This document shows, piece by piece, positions 37,107-48,891 of a stretch of DNA of 64,000 bases. The DNA is from Tetrastigma voinierianum (taxonomy: Eukaryota > Streptophyta > Magnoliopsida > Vitales > Vitaceae). The DNA lies in contig JAEQBH010002866.1 of assembly GCA_016808115.1 (NCBI GenBank), positions 124,001 to 188,000 of the forward strand. Reading direction: 5' to 3'. Every line of letters starts with the position of its first letter. Position 1 is the stretch's first letter. The notes under the pieces are model-generated. The model had not been told where the DNA came from, did no database searches, and saw only the letters and a program-made list of their open reading frames with translations. Made by a program: the position numbers and the translations under genes.

Positions 37107-38930
37107 TCACTCCTCCCTTCTCTTATAAGATTTTTTTGGTATGATGTTGGGAGGATCTAAGTCAAAGCTTGCTAAACATGGGGAAAATTGGGAAAAGGTC
37201 ATATCTGGTCTTTTCTTTTCAAAGGGTGTGGGTTCTACCTTGTCAGTGGAGATTAAATCATTTTTTAAATCCACAAATTTGATCAAGGTGTCTTGCTTCA
37301 AGCCCATCTGATTCACTGTTCTCTCCAACTCAGAGATACAATCCAGCATGTCTGATAAGTTTTTGTTGATTAAATCCAAACTCTCATGCTAGATTTTTCT
37401 TCTATAAACATCATTATCTTCCAGCTCTTTATCTCTGTCCTTCATCAACTTCCCAAACTCCTTGAATTGCTCCTTATAGGTATTTGAAGGCTTGAATCTT
37501 CCTCTTGGCATGTTAAATTCTCCATCTCAGCTTCTTTCCTCATAATGGTAAGCACTTCTCATCTCTTCTAAACTGGTTGTTGTAAGGCTTCCAAATCGGC
37601 TTTCATCTTCTCCCATTTCTTTCTTTTCATCTCTCCATTCTTCCTCCCTCTGTCTCAGAGTTTGCTCTAATACTTGTTCCTTCCTCTTGAATTCAGCTTC
37701 TAAAAACTCTTCTCTGATTTGCTGCTGTTTTTCCCATTTCTTTTCTCTTTCTTCCATATCTTTTTTCTATCAGTTCACCATTTCCATGGGATTTCGTGTT
37801 CTCTCCTCTTCTCCTGAGCTTCTCGCTTGCTCAGTGGAAATTTCATCAAAACAGGATAGGAATGGCTCAATGGGCTCATTTTGAAATGCACCTCTTCTTC
37901 TTTAGCTGGATGATTTTGCTCTGGAATAGCTTCCATCTCTCTGTGATCATTATCCTCACTGTGCTCAGTTTACTACCATCCTTGCTGCTTTTGCTCTAGG
38001 CCCCTTTGTCCCAAAGAAGTGGCCGAGGAGATACCTTAGACACATGTTTCTTCTTTATCCCATGATCCCCACCCCACTAAGATGCATAGTCCGATTGTCA
38101 GTGATGGATTAGTCCTCTTTTGTCGTCATGGTATCCTCCATCAGACTTCACTAAACCTCTAACATTCATTTTATAGCCCTTCAAAAGGGCATATAGAATG
38201 ATTGCCTCCTGTTCTCTCACTACACAGAGATGTTTAGTTGGAAGGATCACCGAAGATAGGAAGTAGAACCAAACCTAATTTCCTGGGCCGAGGGATCATC
38301 CGTTTTATGGTGCAGCGAGGTTCCTCGGCTTCCTATACTTCCCTTACCCAAAGAATCAAAGATAGTCTATGATCTTCATGATCCTGGCTTATAATGGTTT
38401 CTGTAAATTTTGAATCGTGCTTGAGTTCCTTTAGCTTGAAAATCTCATTGATTCTTTTATCCCCAAAGGGTACCCAGACTCATCGCACGAAAATTGTGTC
38501 CTTTCTCATCCCTACCATGTTGGCGTAAAATTCCATGGCTAGAGCAGAGAATCCAGGCGATGTGTGTGCACAGAAGCTCTCCCAACCTCTCTTTTCTATT
38601 ATCTCCGAAAAAAGGGAGATTAGCTTCCCAAAACCTCTTTCGCTGACAGAGCCCTTGTTAGTCAGCACCTTAGTCCATAAATTCTTAGCTTCTACTTAGA
38701 CAAAGTCTTTGTCTTCTTCTGATTCTTCTTGTTCAATTTGTTTTGCTACTCTCTGTCTTTTTGCGGCCCTTTCTTCTTCAACTAGCCTCCACTCGGCTGG
38801 TTTCCGGGTTCAGATTCATATCACTTCCCAAACGGAGGTCCTATGAACCTCCTCTACTCCTGGCGATGTTCACTCATGAGTTCACACTATTCTCGTTTAG
38901 GTCCCATTGGGTGGATTCGTTATCTTCCAT
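37107..38930 (-). pseudogene. Athila 2 third ORF (envelope-like position), broken
   Basis: The first ATG on the minus strand is at 38930 and opens MEDNESTQWDLNENSVNS before a stop. At 38480-38668 comes FGKLISLFSEIIEKRGWESF, FSALAMEFYANM and KDTIFVR, the same domain family as 21600-22870 (compare VREFY). At 37527-37757 there is a highly charged, Glu/Lys/Arg-rich segment without breaks for 76 codons that looks like a coiled coil (EEREKKWEKQQQIREEF). At 37107-37379 a Leu/Ile heptad-like stretch follows (SDMLDCISELERTVNQM). Function unknown; no signal peptide or membrane span is seen in the readable parts. Confidence 0.65.
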
Positions 38931-39199
38931 GGATAGGAATTTGAATAGAGCACGGTCAGGGTTTTGGTAGTCGAAGAGAGAAAGAGAATAGAAGTTCGGG
39001 TGAAAATGCAATCGATTTTGAATTTTGATGAAATCGCTATTCAGTCACTCTTACGATTGAGGGCCTAATGTCATGTCTTATGGAATGTCATGGCTATCGC
39101 TTAAGTTACAACACTAATTGCTACAATAAATGTCCCATTTAAAGTTGCGACCCCCAATTTAGAAGGTTTAAAACCTCAATTTATTGCATTTTAAACAAT

Positions 39200-39500
39200 T
39201 CTGGTCGCGACCTACTTAAGTTTTGTCGCGACCCCATAGTCGTCATGACCAATAAATTGAAGTCGCGACCTAATTCCCTCTTTCTTCAGTTTTTTTCCTG
39301 GTCACGACCTAGATCCCAATGTCGCGACATTTTGTCTTATCTTAGTCTTTGAAAACTCATACTTGAAGTCGCAAACGTAGGATTAATGTTGTGGACTTCT
39401 GCATTGTCACACCTCACAAAGAGTCACAACACTAATTTCTAGCCATAATTGTCGCGACCTCAAAGGTGGTCGTGACCAATAAAAAGCATGTCGCGACCTG
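39200..39500. repeat. Array of GTCGCGAC palindromes upstream of Athila 2 ORF3
   Basis: Six intact TCGCGA cores (about 39205, 39226, 39263, 39322, 39453, 39491) plus decayed ones (gtcatgacc, gtcacgacc, gtcgtgacc) in 300 bp. They lie in the spacer between integrase and the third ORF, about 270-570 bp before its first ATG. The same words fill the element's LTRs. This is the positional equivalent of 23275-23480 in Athila 1. Confidence 0.85.
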
Positions 39501-39989
39501 CTAAATGTTTTGGCCTTCAAGAACAGTTCAACTTCATACAAGACTGAATCAATAAACCCAATTCAAACAAACAAAAACAATCAATCTTCATCATTCAAAT
39601 ATGCAACAAATCAACTCATGAAGCATCAGATTCAATATTGAATGGAAAATAAAATTCCCCCAAACTTCAATCATTCATTCTCCCAAAACAATTAATATAA
39701 ATCGATAGTATGGCATTCTCGTAGTCTTGTGTACATCAGAAGTCGCGGTACTGTGAACTCCATTGCTCAAGTCCTTACTGACCTGCAAAGAATACTACAA
39801 AAATTTTAAACATTATATATATAAAAACATCTAACTAGAAAACACAAATTGACTAACAAAACATAAAAGATAAAAAAACATATTGTTGTGTGGGTTCCTC
39901 CCACAAGCTGCTCAGTTTTGAGTCCTTAGCTGGACTTGCTGCTATGACTTTCTTGTTTCAGCAATTTTCTTCTACTCAGAACTACGAAT

Positions 39990-40900
39990 CAATCATATTT
40001 CTTCCAAGATATTGCTTTAATCGCTGACCATTCACTTTAAACTCTTCTCCATTACTGGTTTTCAATGTCACTGCCCCAAAGGTTGTATTTGCCACTACTG
40101 TATAAGGGCCACTCCATTTTGACTTCAATTTCCTTGGGAAAAGCTTTAGTTTGGAGTTAAATAACAGGACATGATCTCTTGCCTTGAATTAGTCTCCAAA
40201 TCTGCAGTCATACCATTTCTTTATCTTGTCATGTAAATTCTAGAATTATCATAAGCTTCATTTCTCGACTCTTCGATTCATTCGGTACAGGTAGTCTTTC
40301 TTCATACTTGACTTTGAACTCAAAATTGACTTTGATGGCCCACCTTGGCCTTGTATTCCCGAGGGAATTCAAGAGGTAGGTGGCCGAAGGGTTTACAAAG
40401 ACAATTACGTATGGGGACATTCTAATGGAAGTTTTATATCTGAGTCCTTTAAGCGGCAATGCATCATCAAGCTTTAGACCCGATCTCTTCTCTTTGAACT
40501 CACCGGTCTTTTCAAAATTTTCTTTATCTCACATTGTTTCAGGCTTTGCCCGTTTGTTTGAGGATGATAAAGCCGACTCATTATGTGTTTATTCCATATG
40601 TCACATTTCATAGGTTTCTCGAATACCTTGTTTGCAAAGTGGCTCCGTCACTAATAATAGTCCTAGGTGTCCCAAATCTGCTCGAGATATTTCTTTGTAA
40701 GAATCCTGGCTGTATTAGCATCATTCTTGGGACAATTGTTGCTTACCACGTTTGAATACATAATCTAGGAATATGTATATATTTATAAAGATGGAAAAGG
40801 CCCCGTAAAGTCTATTCCCCATACATCGAATAATTGCACCACCAGGATACCATGCAGGGGCATTTCATGCCTTTTGCTGATATTTCCCATTCTTTGGCAC
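39990..40900 (-). pseudogene. Athila 2 integrase remnant
   Basis: From the high-coordinate side: CQRMGNIS (about 40890) and a core entry PLHGILVVQLFDVWGIDF (about 40800-40870), then KTSIRMSPYVIVFVNPSA (40380-40430) corresponding to KTPLGMSPYRLVFGKAC. Then the C-terminal domain, RDHVLLFNSKLKLFPRKLKS, KWSGPYTVVANTTFGAVTL and EFKVNGQRLKQYL (40000-40200), which is well preserved. Frameshifts separate the parts. Confidence 0.8.
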
Positions 40901-40984
40901 TGATCACTATATCAGCATACCAAGGTAATTGGAATGATAACTGAAATAACTGCTCATCTGGAAAATTTTCTGCTACTTCCATTT

Positions 40985-41192
40985 ATTCTTCCTTCACAGT
41001 AGTATGTTCAATTCTTGACAAGTGATCAACTATCACATTGTCACAACATTTCTTATCCTTGATCTCCAGATCAAATTCCTGTAGTAACAACACTCATCTT
41101 ATCTGTCTTGGTTTAGCTTCCTTCTTAGCCATCAAATATTTGATTGCTGCATGATCAGTGTGAATGATGACATGGGACCCCAGTATATATGG
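40985..41192 (-). pseudogene. Athila 2 RNase H, downstream half
   Basis: Minus strand reads PYILGSHVIIHTDHAAIKYL, MAKKEAKPRQIR, VLLLQEFDLEIKDKKC and NVIVDHLSRIEH. This is the end of RNase H (HTDH and DHLSR boxes). It is cut at 41192 by the solo LTR and resumes at 44821 with AKKFRPYI; TATGG is duplicated at the cut. Confidence 0.85.
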
Positions 41193-44100
41193 TGTAACGC
41201 CCCCGAAAAATGCAAGAGTTTTATAATAAAATTGTATATATTAGGGTATAATTGGAAGCGACTTAGGTATTTTAAAATTGTTAAACGAATATTAGATTAA
41301 ATGATTATTGAATCTGAAATAAACCCAAGTGAAAAGAAAATATAGGTGAAAAATGGGGACCAGGGTCAATTGTAAATAAGTTTATATGTAAGTGAAAATA
41401 GGAGACTTAAATGAAAAATAATAGAGAAATGGAGGACTAAATATAAAAAGAAATAAAGAAAAGAAGAAAAAATCAAGGAAAGGGCATGGCATGTAGGAAA
41501 GTGGGAGGAAGTTTCCTCGCTTTAAAATACGATTTAAGTGATCCATAAGAAAAGGAAAAGAGAGAAAAATGGAAATTATTTTAGAGTGAGAAGCTCTCAC
41601 TTCTCTCTAGATTTCAACAATCGGCCATAGGTCCCGAAATTGACAGAGGAAAGTCCTTCCTCGTGACAAGAGCTGCAAGTAGGAGACCGAATCGGGAGTT
41701 TCGGCGAGCCTTCCACGAGAAGGTGCGTCTTCCCTACTGGTCATTTTCTACCTGGCTGCCACATTGTGATGTGCGCATTAGCGGACCTTAGAGATGAATT
41801 TTGGGTAGAAATCAAGAGAATCGGGTATTGAGTCCTTCACGGTAAGTTGTAGCCACATCGATGAAATTGATGTTAGGCTTTCAGATCTCTCAATTTGGAC
41901 CTCTTGTAGACTAAGTTATAGTCCTTTTACAAGGTCGGCTTGCACTCCGTGCGACAAGATCGACACCTCATGCGTGGTCGGCACCTCATCCTCTGCAGAG
42001 GTCGGCCGGACCTCGTCCACATGAACCTCATCTGTAGAAGGTCGGCGGCTGATCTGGCTCGTCTTTTGTGAGCTCGGCTCATCTGAAGAGCTCGGCTCGT
42101 CCTATAAAGCTCCGACTCCTTTCGCGCTGAGGTCGAATCGTCGGTTCGGTCGACTCGTCTAGGATGGCTATGTATGACCTCAGGCTTGGAGAGTCATCGC
42201 TCTCGTCTAGAACTCCGATTTGGGTGTTCTTGGACTCTAATAGGCCATTGGTCAGAATCCCATCCATATGCTTGAGGAAGATAGAAGGTGTCAGACCAAG
42301 GTGTCAGACCGAGCTCGTCATGTAGAGGTCAACTCGTCAGTTCAGTCAGCTCGTCTAGGATGACTATGTATGACCTCCAACTTCGGAAGGTCATAACTCC
42401 TCCATCAGACTTTCAGATTTGGGTGTTCTTAGACTCTATAGAGGCCATTGATCGAAATCCATCCATATGCTAAGGAAGATAGAAGGTGTCAGACCAAGGT
42501 GTCAGACCGAGCTCGTCATGTAGAGGAGGTCCAGCTGCGATCGGTTCAAGTCGACTCGTCTGGGTTGACTACGCATGACCTCCAACTTTGGAAGGTCATA
42601 TCTCCTTCGTTTGAACTCCGATTTGAGTGTTCTTGGACTCTATGGAAAGCCCATTGAGTCAAGAATATATTCATATGCCTGAGGAGGATATTAGATGTCC
42701 TTTGAGGTGTTAGACTAGGCTCGTGTTTCAGTTCAGCTCAGTGGTTCAGGGTCAGCTCGTGCAGGTTGACTACGCATGACCTCAACCCCGGGAAGGTCAT
42801 ATCTCCTTCGTTTGAACTCCGATTTGGGTGTTCTTGGACTCTATGGAAAGCCCATTGAGTCAAGAATACATTCATATTCCTGAGGATTATATTAGATGTC
42901 AGACCGAGGTGTTATATCGAGCTCGTCCAGGTCAGGCCAGCTCATTCAATTCAGGTCAGCTTTCGTGCGGGTTGACTACGCCGCGACCTCAACGGAAGGT
43001 CATATCCTCGCCGTCCGAACTCCGAGTCGGGTATTCTTGGACTCTATGGAAATCCCATTGAGTCAAGAATACATTCATATTCCTGAGGAGGATAGAAGAT
43101 GTTTGACCGAGGTGATAGATCGAGCTCGTCCAGGTCAGGTCAGCTCGTCAGTTCAGGATTTGACTGCGTATGACCTCCAACTTCGGAAGGTCATAACTCC
43201 TTCGTCCGAACTCCGTTTCGGGTGTTCTTGGACTCTATGGAAAGCCCATTGAGTCAAGAATTCATTCATATACCTAGAGGAGGATAGAAGATGTTTGACC
43301 GAGGTGACAGATCCAGGCTCGTCAGGTCAGGTCAGCTCGTCAGTTGAATTTGACTGCGTGTGACCTCAAACGGAAGGTCCTTACGCTCCTTCGTCAGGAA
43401 CTCCGTTTCGGGTGTTCTTGGACTCTATGGAAAGCCCATTGAGTCAAAGATACGCTCTATATATAGCTTGTCAGATTTGGAAATCATATTAATCTCCGAA
43501 TAATCCTAGCCAAAACTACTAATTACCACGAATAATATTGTTCTTTAATGGTTTGGAATAGGGATGACGGGGAGGAAAAGTAAAAGCCAGGATTGAAATT
43601 CCAAGTTGAATCAAGTGCAAGTTTGGGTTTGTTCTGACTCATTACCTAAGTTTCAAGTTTTGCATGTTTTGTTCTAAAAGCATATTAATTGATTTAATTG
43701 ATTTGAGAAAAGTGATTGTGAAATGTTTGCATATAAAAATTGCATGATTATTAAGAAAATAAAGCATTTATACAAAGCGTACATATTGTAATATATTTTT
43801 CTATAAAAGGATTTGAACGCCCTTAATAGAATGTTAACCGTTTATTCGCGTAGGATAGATTGGTATACCCGATAGAGATTGGTGAATAGCGGTACCTATT
43901 TGTGTATTGATAAGTATCACTCCGATCGTGACCAGTAGGCCGTATCGGTAGTGTTCACTATTTGATTGTTTTATAACGTTCCGGCTGGCCAGTGAGTTGA
44001 TGCTGTGTTATAAAACCATTTGATCACCGACTGCGACCCGGCGGGGCAAGTGCAGGTGACTCGTATCAATATGTCGAAGACATAGGTTAAGTCGTTAAGG

Positions 44101-44820
44101 GCATAAGCGAATTGATTTGCATAGCGATTGATTTGCATGGTGGGTTGATTTATGGCTGGATTGATTCGCATAAATGAATTAATCACTGTGAATTGAATTT
44201 AGGCTGAGATTGAATTATGACCCGAGCCCGAATTTGTGAGCATAAAGTGAATTGATTTGAGATTGAAATATTGAATATGAAAGTGTATTTTAGGATGATC
44301 GATAGACCATGACTAATTGTATAGTAAAACAAAGTATATGTATCGTATTTATATTGATCATCCTGTGTTTGAAAGTTTGGTCATTAAATTGCATAATGTG
44401 ATTTAAAGCGAGCGAGGGTAAGTTTGTATAGAACACTAGCATGAAAATCTTAGCGTGTTGTTCTGTGCGCAGTGTAAGAGTGATAGATAGTGATCAGCGG
44501 ACCCAGTCGAGGATTTCGTCGAGTCATAAAGAAGGAAATTTCGGGTATGCTCAGGCCATGTTGCATCATTCATGTTTTCTTTTGGATGTGATATTTTGTA
44601 AACAATTTGAACTCACAAAACATCTATTTTTGTAAATCATTTTGAAGGCTTGAATGTACTGTGTAAAATGTATTTTGTTAAAGTTAAGTATATTTTGTTA
44701 AATGTTTATGGGCTTGCCCGATTTTATATCAACTTGCAAAGATATGATTTTTAGTGGTTGAGTGATTTTAGTGGCATCTGGGACTCGGTTCGGATCTTAA
44801 CAGTGGTAGGAAAGAGAGCA
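41193..44820 (+). mobile_element. Solo LTR (3.63 kb) nested in Athila 2 RNase H
   Basis: Starts TGTAACGCCCCCG at 41193 and ends GAGAGCA at 44820, with identical TATGG duplications at 41188-41192 and 44821-44825. Removing the insert and one TATGG restores the Athila reading FRPYILGSHV. It is very long for a solo LTR, partly because of a seven-fold tandem repeat (42100-43460). Orientation is taken from the TGTAACG start. Near its end a word gtggtaggaaagagagca resembles a decayed tRNA primer site, as is also seen near the end of the LTR at 28930-31092. Confidence 0.88.
42100..43460 (+). repeat. Tandem repeat, about seven units of 190-206 bp
   Basis: The phrase gtgttcttggactctat recurs with its first bases near 42223, 42421, 42627, 42826, 43030, 43220 and 43410, so units are 190-206 bp. 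Each unit also has gagctcgtc or cagctcgtc, a tgacctc(c)aac...ggaaggtcat segment, and cccattgagtcaag. The units give open frames of 60-118 codons in several frames that are a by-product of the repeat, not genes. Confidence 0.9.
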
Positions 44821-45950
44821 TATGGCCTAAACTTTTTTTCTGTCCTGATACCAGTGACGTCGTTTCAGTAGTTGAGTAGTTCTCTTGAGCTTCATTAAAG
44901 GTTTTGCTGGCATAGTATATGACCCTAAACTTGTTGTCAGCCTTCTATCCCAATACAGCTCCCATTACATAGTCACTGGCATCGCACATAATTTCAAATT
45001 CTTTGTTCCAGCCTGGTTTGGCCATGATAGGAGCTTCAACTAATCTGGATTTGATCTCCTCAAATGAATATTGGCCGGGGACTCAACCAATTAAACATCC
45101 TTCTCGATGTCTATATAAGGGTCTTGCTATTTTGAAGTCTCAATAAATCTTCTATAAAGCCAACATGTCCCGAAACTTCTTATTCCCTTGGTATTTGTTT
45201 GGTGTGAGAAGGTCTTTATAATGGAAACCTTTGCTGTCCACTTTGGTCTGTTGCGATTCTATAACTAATCCTGATACCTTACATCCTTAGCAAATGGCAT
45301 TTCCCAATTTGAGCTAGGTTCTTATCTTTTGGCATCTGTGATACTATCCAATTAGCAGTAATGAACATGGATCCATAAGCTGTGAAGTCATCCATGAATA
45401 TCTCCCGCATAACCTCTCTGCTAAATCGAGTATAGACATCATATATCTTTGGAAAGTAGTAGAACGTGCATAACTTGAATAGCATTCTTCTAAAGGCAAA
45501 AGTACCATAAGGGCATGTGAAGTAGTTTTCTCTTGGTCTCGGGTCTGCGATAGCAATTTGGTTTATATCCTAGAATATCCATTAAGAAAGCAAAGTGAGG
45601 ATGTCCTGCTAACCTATAACATCGATGTTGAAGGCAAGGAAAATGATCTTTCTGAACTGCGGTATTGATTTTACGTAATCACACACACACCTCATCGTCA
45701 CGGTTCTTGAAGGAATGGAGTTCATTCACTTTCATTTCGATCATAGTGATACACGAGACTCTTACATGAGCTGGGCTCACCAAGGGCCCATGCGATATTG
45801 CATAAATAATCTTTGCATTTAGTCATTTGATGCTTCCTTTCTTACAAACATCTTCATCATAGGGTTCAGTCTCCTTTGGTGTTCAACTGATGTTTTTGCA
45901 TCATCATTCAGTAGGATTTTGTGCATGCAAATAGAAGGATTGATACCCTT
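44821..45950 (-). pseudogene. Athila 2 reverse transcriptase and start of RNase H
   Basis: Minus-strand frames give TRDQEKTTSHALM and, in another frame, CPYGTFAFRRMLF (about 45480-45556), then TTFQRYMMSI and a damaged palm, VMREIFMDDFTAYGS (about 45370-45420), with the catalytic MDD box readable. Toward 44821 the RNase H entry appears (FEIMCDASDYVMGAVLG near 44960-45010). Indels interrupt every block. Confidence 0.8.
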
Positions 45951-47448
45951 CTAGATCTTGGTCTGACCCGAGCGATAGCCTCTTTGTATTTCCTTAGAAT
46001 TTGCGGCTGACCCTTTGTTCTTCATTTTAAATTCAGTCGGATAAATATGATTCTTGGTTTCCCTTTTGGTTCTAAGAAAGCATATTCGAGATGGTGAGAA
46101 TTCTTTCAAAATTAACCCTTACGCTAGTCTCAGTTTGTCTTTCTTTCCACCTGTTGCTTGAATTTTCTTGAGCGTTTTCATTTCAAACTCAGAGACTATT
46201 TCCATATTTTACAAGCGGAATGCGTGATTCCTGTCAACCTCTCGAATCTTGGAAATTCATCTCATTTTCCATTGATAGAATCTTGAAGGTTCTGTCCAGA
46301 GATCAAGTCAGCCAGTGGAACTACATTTATCTCTGACATTACAATTTTTCTGCATCAACATGTCGGGTTGTGTCGACTTTTTTGTTAGAATTAAGTGCCT
46401 TACTTCATTTCCGCCCCTCGGTCGACTCACTACTTGCACATCAATCAAAGGCTGACTCGAGTTGCTAGAAGGGTCTTACAACAACGAAGGGTTTGATTGT
46501 CTTCTTCCATTTCATAACCACCACGGTCCTGAGGAAGATGATTCCCCTGTGATCAACACATCTTCAAGAACACCTTTTGTTTGAGCCATGGATCTATCAG
46601 CCATCTGTAATATAATTGATGAGTGAGTTCCCCGAGCTCGATCTACGTACCCTTGATTGGGGCATCGAGTTGATCATAGCTCACAGTCGTATAAGACCTT
46701 CTTGAATTCATATTTCCACTGATGACGGGGAATGGTGAAGGCGCTTGGGTCGTTCATTTTCTTTGGTGAATTTACTCTGAATAAGCTGCTTTGCAAGTTG
46801 CGAGTTCATCATTCCTTCCTCCAGCAATCTTCTTCTTCTTGCTTTCGATTATCTCCTTGAAATTTTCATAATTTGGCATTTGATTGATTGCCTCTGCAAA
46901 GGGAATACTAATTTCTATCTTCTTGAAATTTTCCAAGAATTTAGAAAATTGTTCTTCCTTCTTTGCTTTCTGAATCCTTTGTGGAAATAGGACTGCAGGG
47001 GTGTAAACCTTAACCTTCTCCTTCTGTTTCTACTCACACCTCTTCTCAGGCTGCTCAGTTTGCACTTGCTTCTCTGTTTCTGTAGTCCTCTCTACCATGC
47101 TCTTTCCATTCTTTCCTCCAGTTGCCTTTTCTTCTTTTTGATCAGTCTTCTCTTTCTGTTATGTTCTGCTGCTGCTCATCTCCCTGCCACTCCTTAGCTG
47201 AACTTCCATACAGTCTTTTGGATTTTTCTGAGTGTCATTGGGGAATGCATTCTTGTTTTAGTTCTGCAAGGTCAAAGCGAACTACCTAACATGTGTTTCC
47301 AAGTTCTTCAAAGAAGCATTGGTGTTTGATTGAAACATTTGTGTGTTAGTTTAAAGCTTCCGCTTCAGCCAAATTTTGTTCATGGGTGTGAACGACTTTT
47401 GTTATCCACATGAAGCTGCGACCTCTGCCTCCCCAAAATGGCCCGGGT
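45951..47448 (-). pseudogene. Athila 2 protease and gag-pol linker remnant
   Basis: Mostly without frames, but 46800-47010 reads VYTPAVLFPQRIQKAKKEEQ, FSKFLENFKKIEISIPFAEA and INQMPNYENFKEII on the minus strand. This is the linker before the Athila protease (usual form PFPQRL-KKK-EEQYSKFLDIFKQ). The protease proper around 46000-46500 is too decayed to show its DTG box. Confidence 0.65.
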
Positions 47449-48212
47449 CTATTCGGCCTTGATATTCATTTTCTTTGTTCTCGCTAACTTCTTCTTCTTT
47501 CGCTGGAACCTTGGTGGATGATACCCTTGCTGAAAATTCTGCCCCTGTCTTTGGCTTTGTGATGCTCCTCCACCATATGAGAAGTTCTCATGGTTCCTTA
47601 GTGCTAGATTATAATGTGTAGGCAAGTTGGGATTAGGCTTGAAGTGATAGCTTTTTTGTTCATTTAGGTACTTGGCCTCCTCAACTTGATAGGGATCTTC
47701 TTCAGTTGGTCCCTCAGCTCTTCTTCTTATACCTTCTCTTTCCATTGCTCCAATTTCATGAGTAGAGTGCAGTCTTTTCTCCTGTTTATCCATCCTATGC
47801 ATTATAGCATCAAGCTTTGCTTCCATGGCAGTCATCTTGTTAAGCTCAATGACGCCATTCCCTCTTGCTTTGCTGTAGTTCCTTAGAAATTCATATGGAG
47901 CTTTCATGTTACATTTGGCTAGGTCTGCTATCAAATCCCTTGCCTCTTCTGCACTTTTCCTCTTGAATGCCCCACAGCAAGAGCATCTATGATACCCTTA
48001 GAAGTATCATTCAGAGAGTGATAGACAATATCCATTTGTGTCTTCAAGTCTATGCCATGCATAGGACATTTCTTTAGCAGCCTTTTGTACCTTTCCCATG
48101 CAGTATACAAGCTTTCATCCTCCCGCATTAGAACTACATGAAGATTCCCTTCTTCTTTCGGTTGAGGGATGGGGAAAAAAATCTGCCTAAGAATGCTTCC
48201 TGACTCTTCCAT
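47449..48212 (-). pseudogene. Athila 2 gag remnant
   Basis: Two overlapping frames. At 47931-48212: EDESLYTAWERYKRLLKKCP, MHGIDLKTQMDIVYHSLN and IIDALAVG, matching Athila gag (ESLYEAWERFKELLRRCPHHG; FYNGL). At 47449-47934: MEAKLDAIMHRMDKQEKRL, then NYNLALRNHENFSYGGG and GQNFQQGYHPPRF, the characteristic gag tail (RNHPNFSWGG). A single frameshift near 47935-47960 separates them, so this gag is among the least damaged retroelement ORFs here. Confidence 0.88.
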
Positions 48213-48891
48213 GTATCATTTGAGCCATATGGTAATGATTCATACCATGTGGTACGCAATATCTATTAGGGAAAAAGGAAGAGGTGTAGCTTTATCACTC
48301 TGGTCTCACTATTCGGCTGCTTGTGTTTGCCATCTAGAATCTACCCTATAGGTGTTCATTAGGATCTTCGTTGAGATGGCTAGTAGGCGATTCTGCTAAA
48401 CCATGGTGATCAATGTAGTTTTAGCTCCAAAGTTGTTGGCCTCTGGCCGGGTTGTCAAAACTGCGAGTATTACTTGGATAATGACCTCTGAAATCCTTCA
48501 TTATCTTAATTAAAGGCCTTCTAGCTGCTTGTTTCTTGTTCAGCGCCGATCAAATTCTTTCATCACATAGGTTGCTTTTACTACCTTTCTGGCATTTTCC
48601 TTAAGCTCCTCGATGTTCTTTTCGGTCGGTGTCTCGAGGAAGCAAATGCGATTCTAGCTTCACGATAGTGGGTATCCTCCTTAAATGGAATATATTGAGA
48701 TAAAATTAAGCAGTGGTATCAAAAATCATATATCTTTAAGCTCTCTAAAGATTAGTAGTTTATCGACCTTGCTTTCAAAAGCTAATTTTGTGTGTTCTTT
48801 TATAAAAAAGAATGAAAAATGTCAGATAGCATTTACTCTTTTGTTAGAATATTGATTTATTGATCCTTGATCTGACGTGGCATGCAAAACT
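48213..48891 (-). other. Athila 2 gag N-terminus and 5' leader, unresolved
   Basis: Lies between gag and the 5' LTR. No clear frame was found. I did not find a convincing tRNA primer site directly beside the LTR edge at 48892. Confidence 0.5.

Noticed and set aside
42079..43252. Several open frames of 60-118 codons
   Set aside because: They come from the roughly 200 bp tandem repeat in the solo LTR, are open in more than one frame, and match no protein family.
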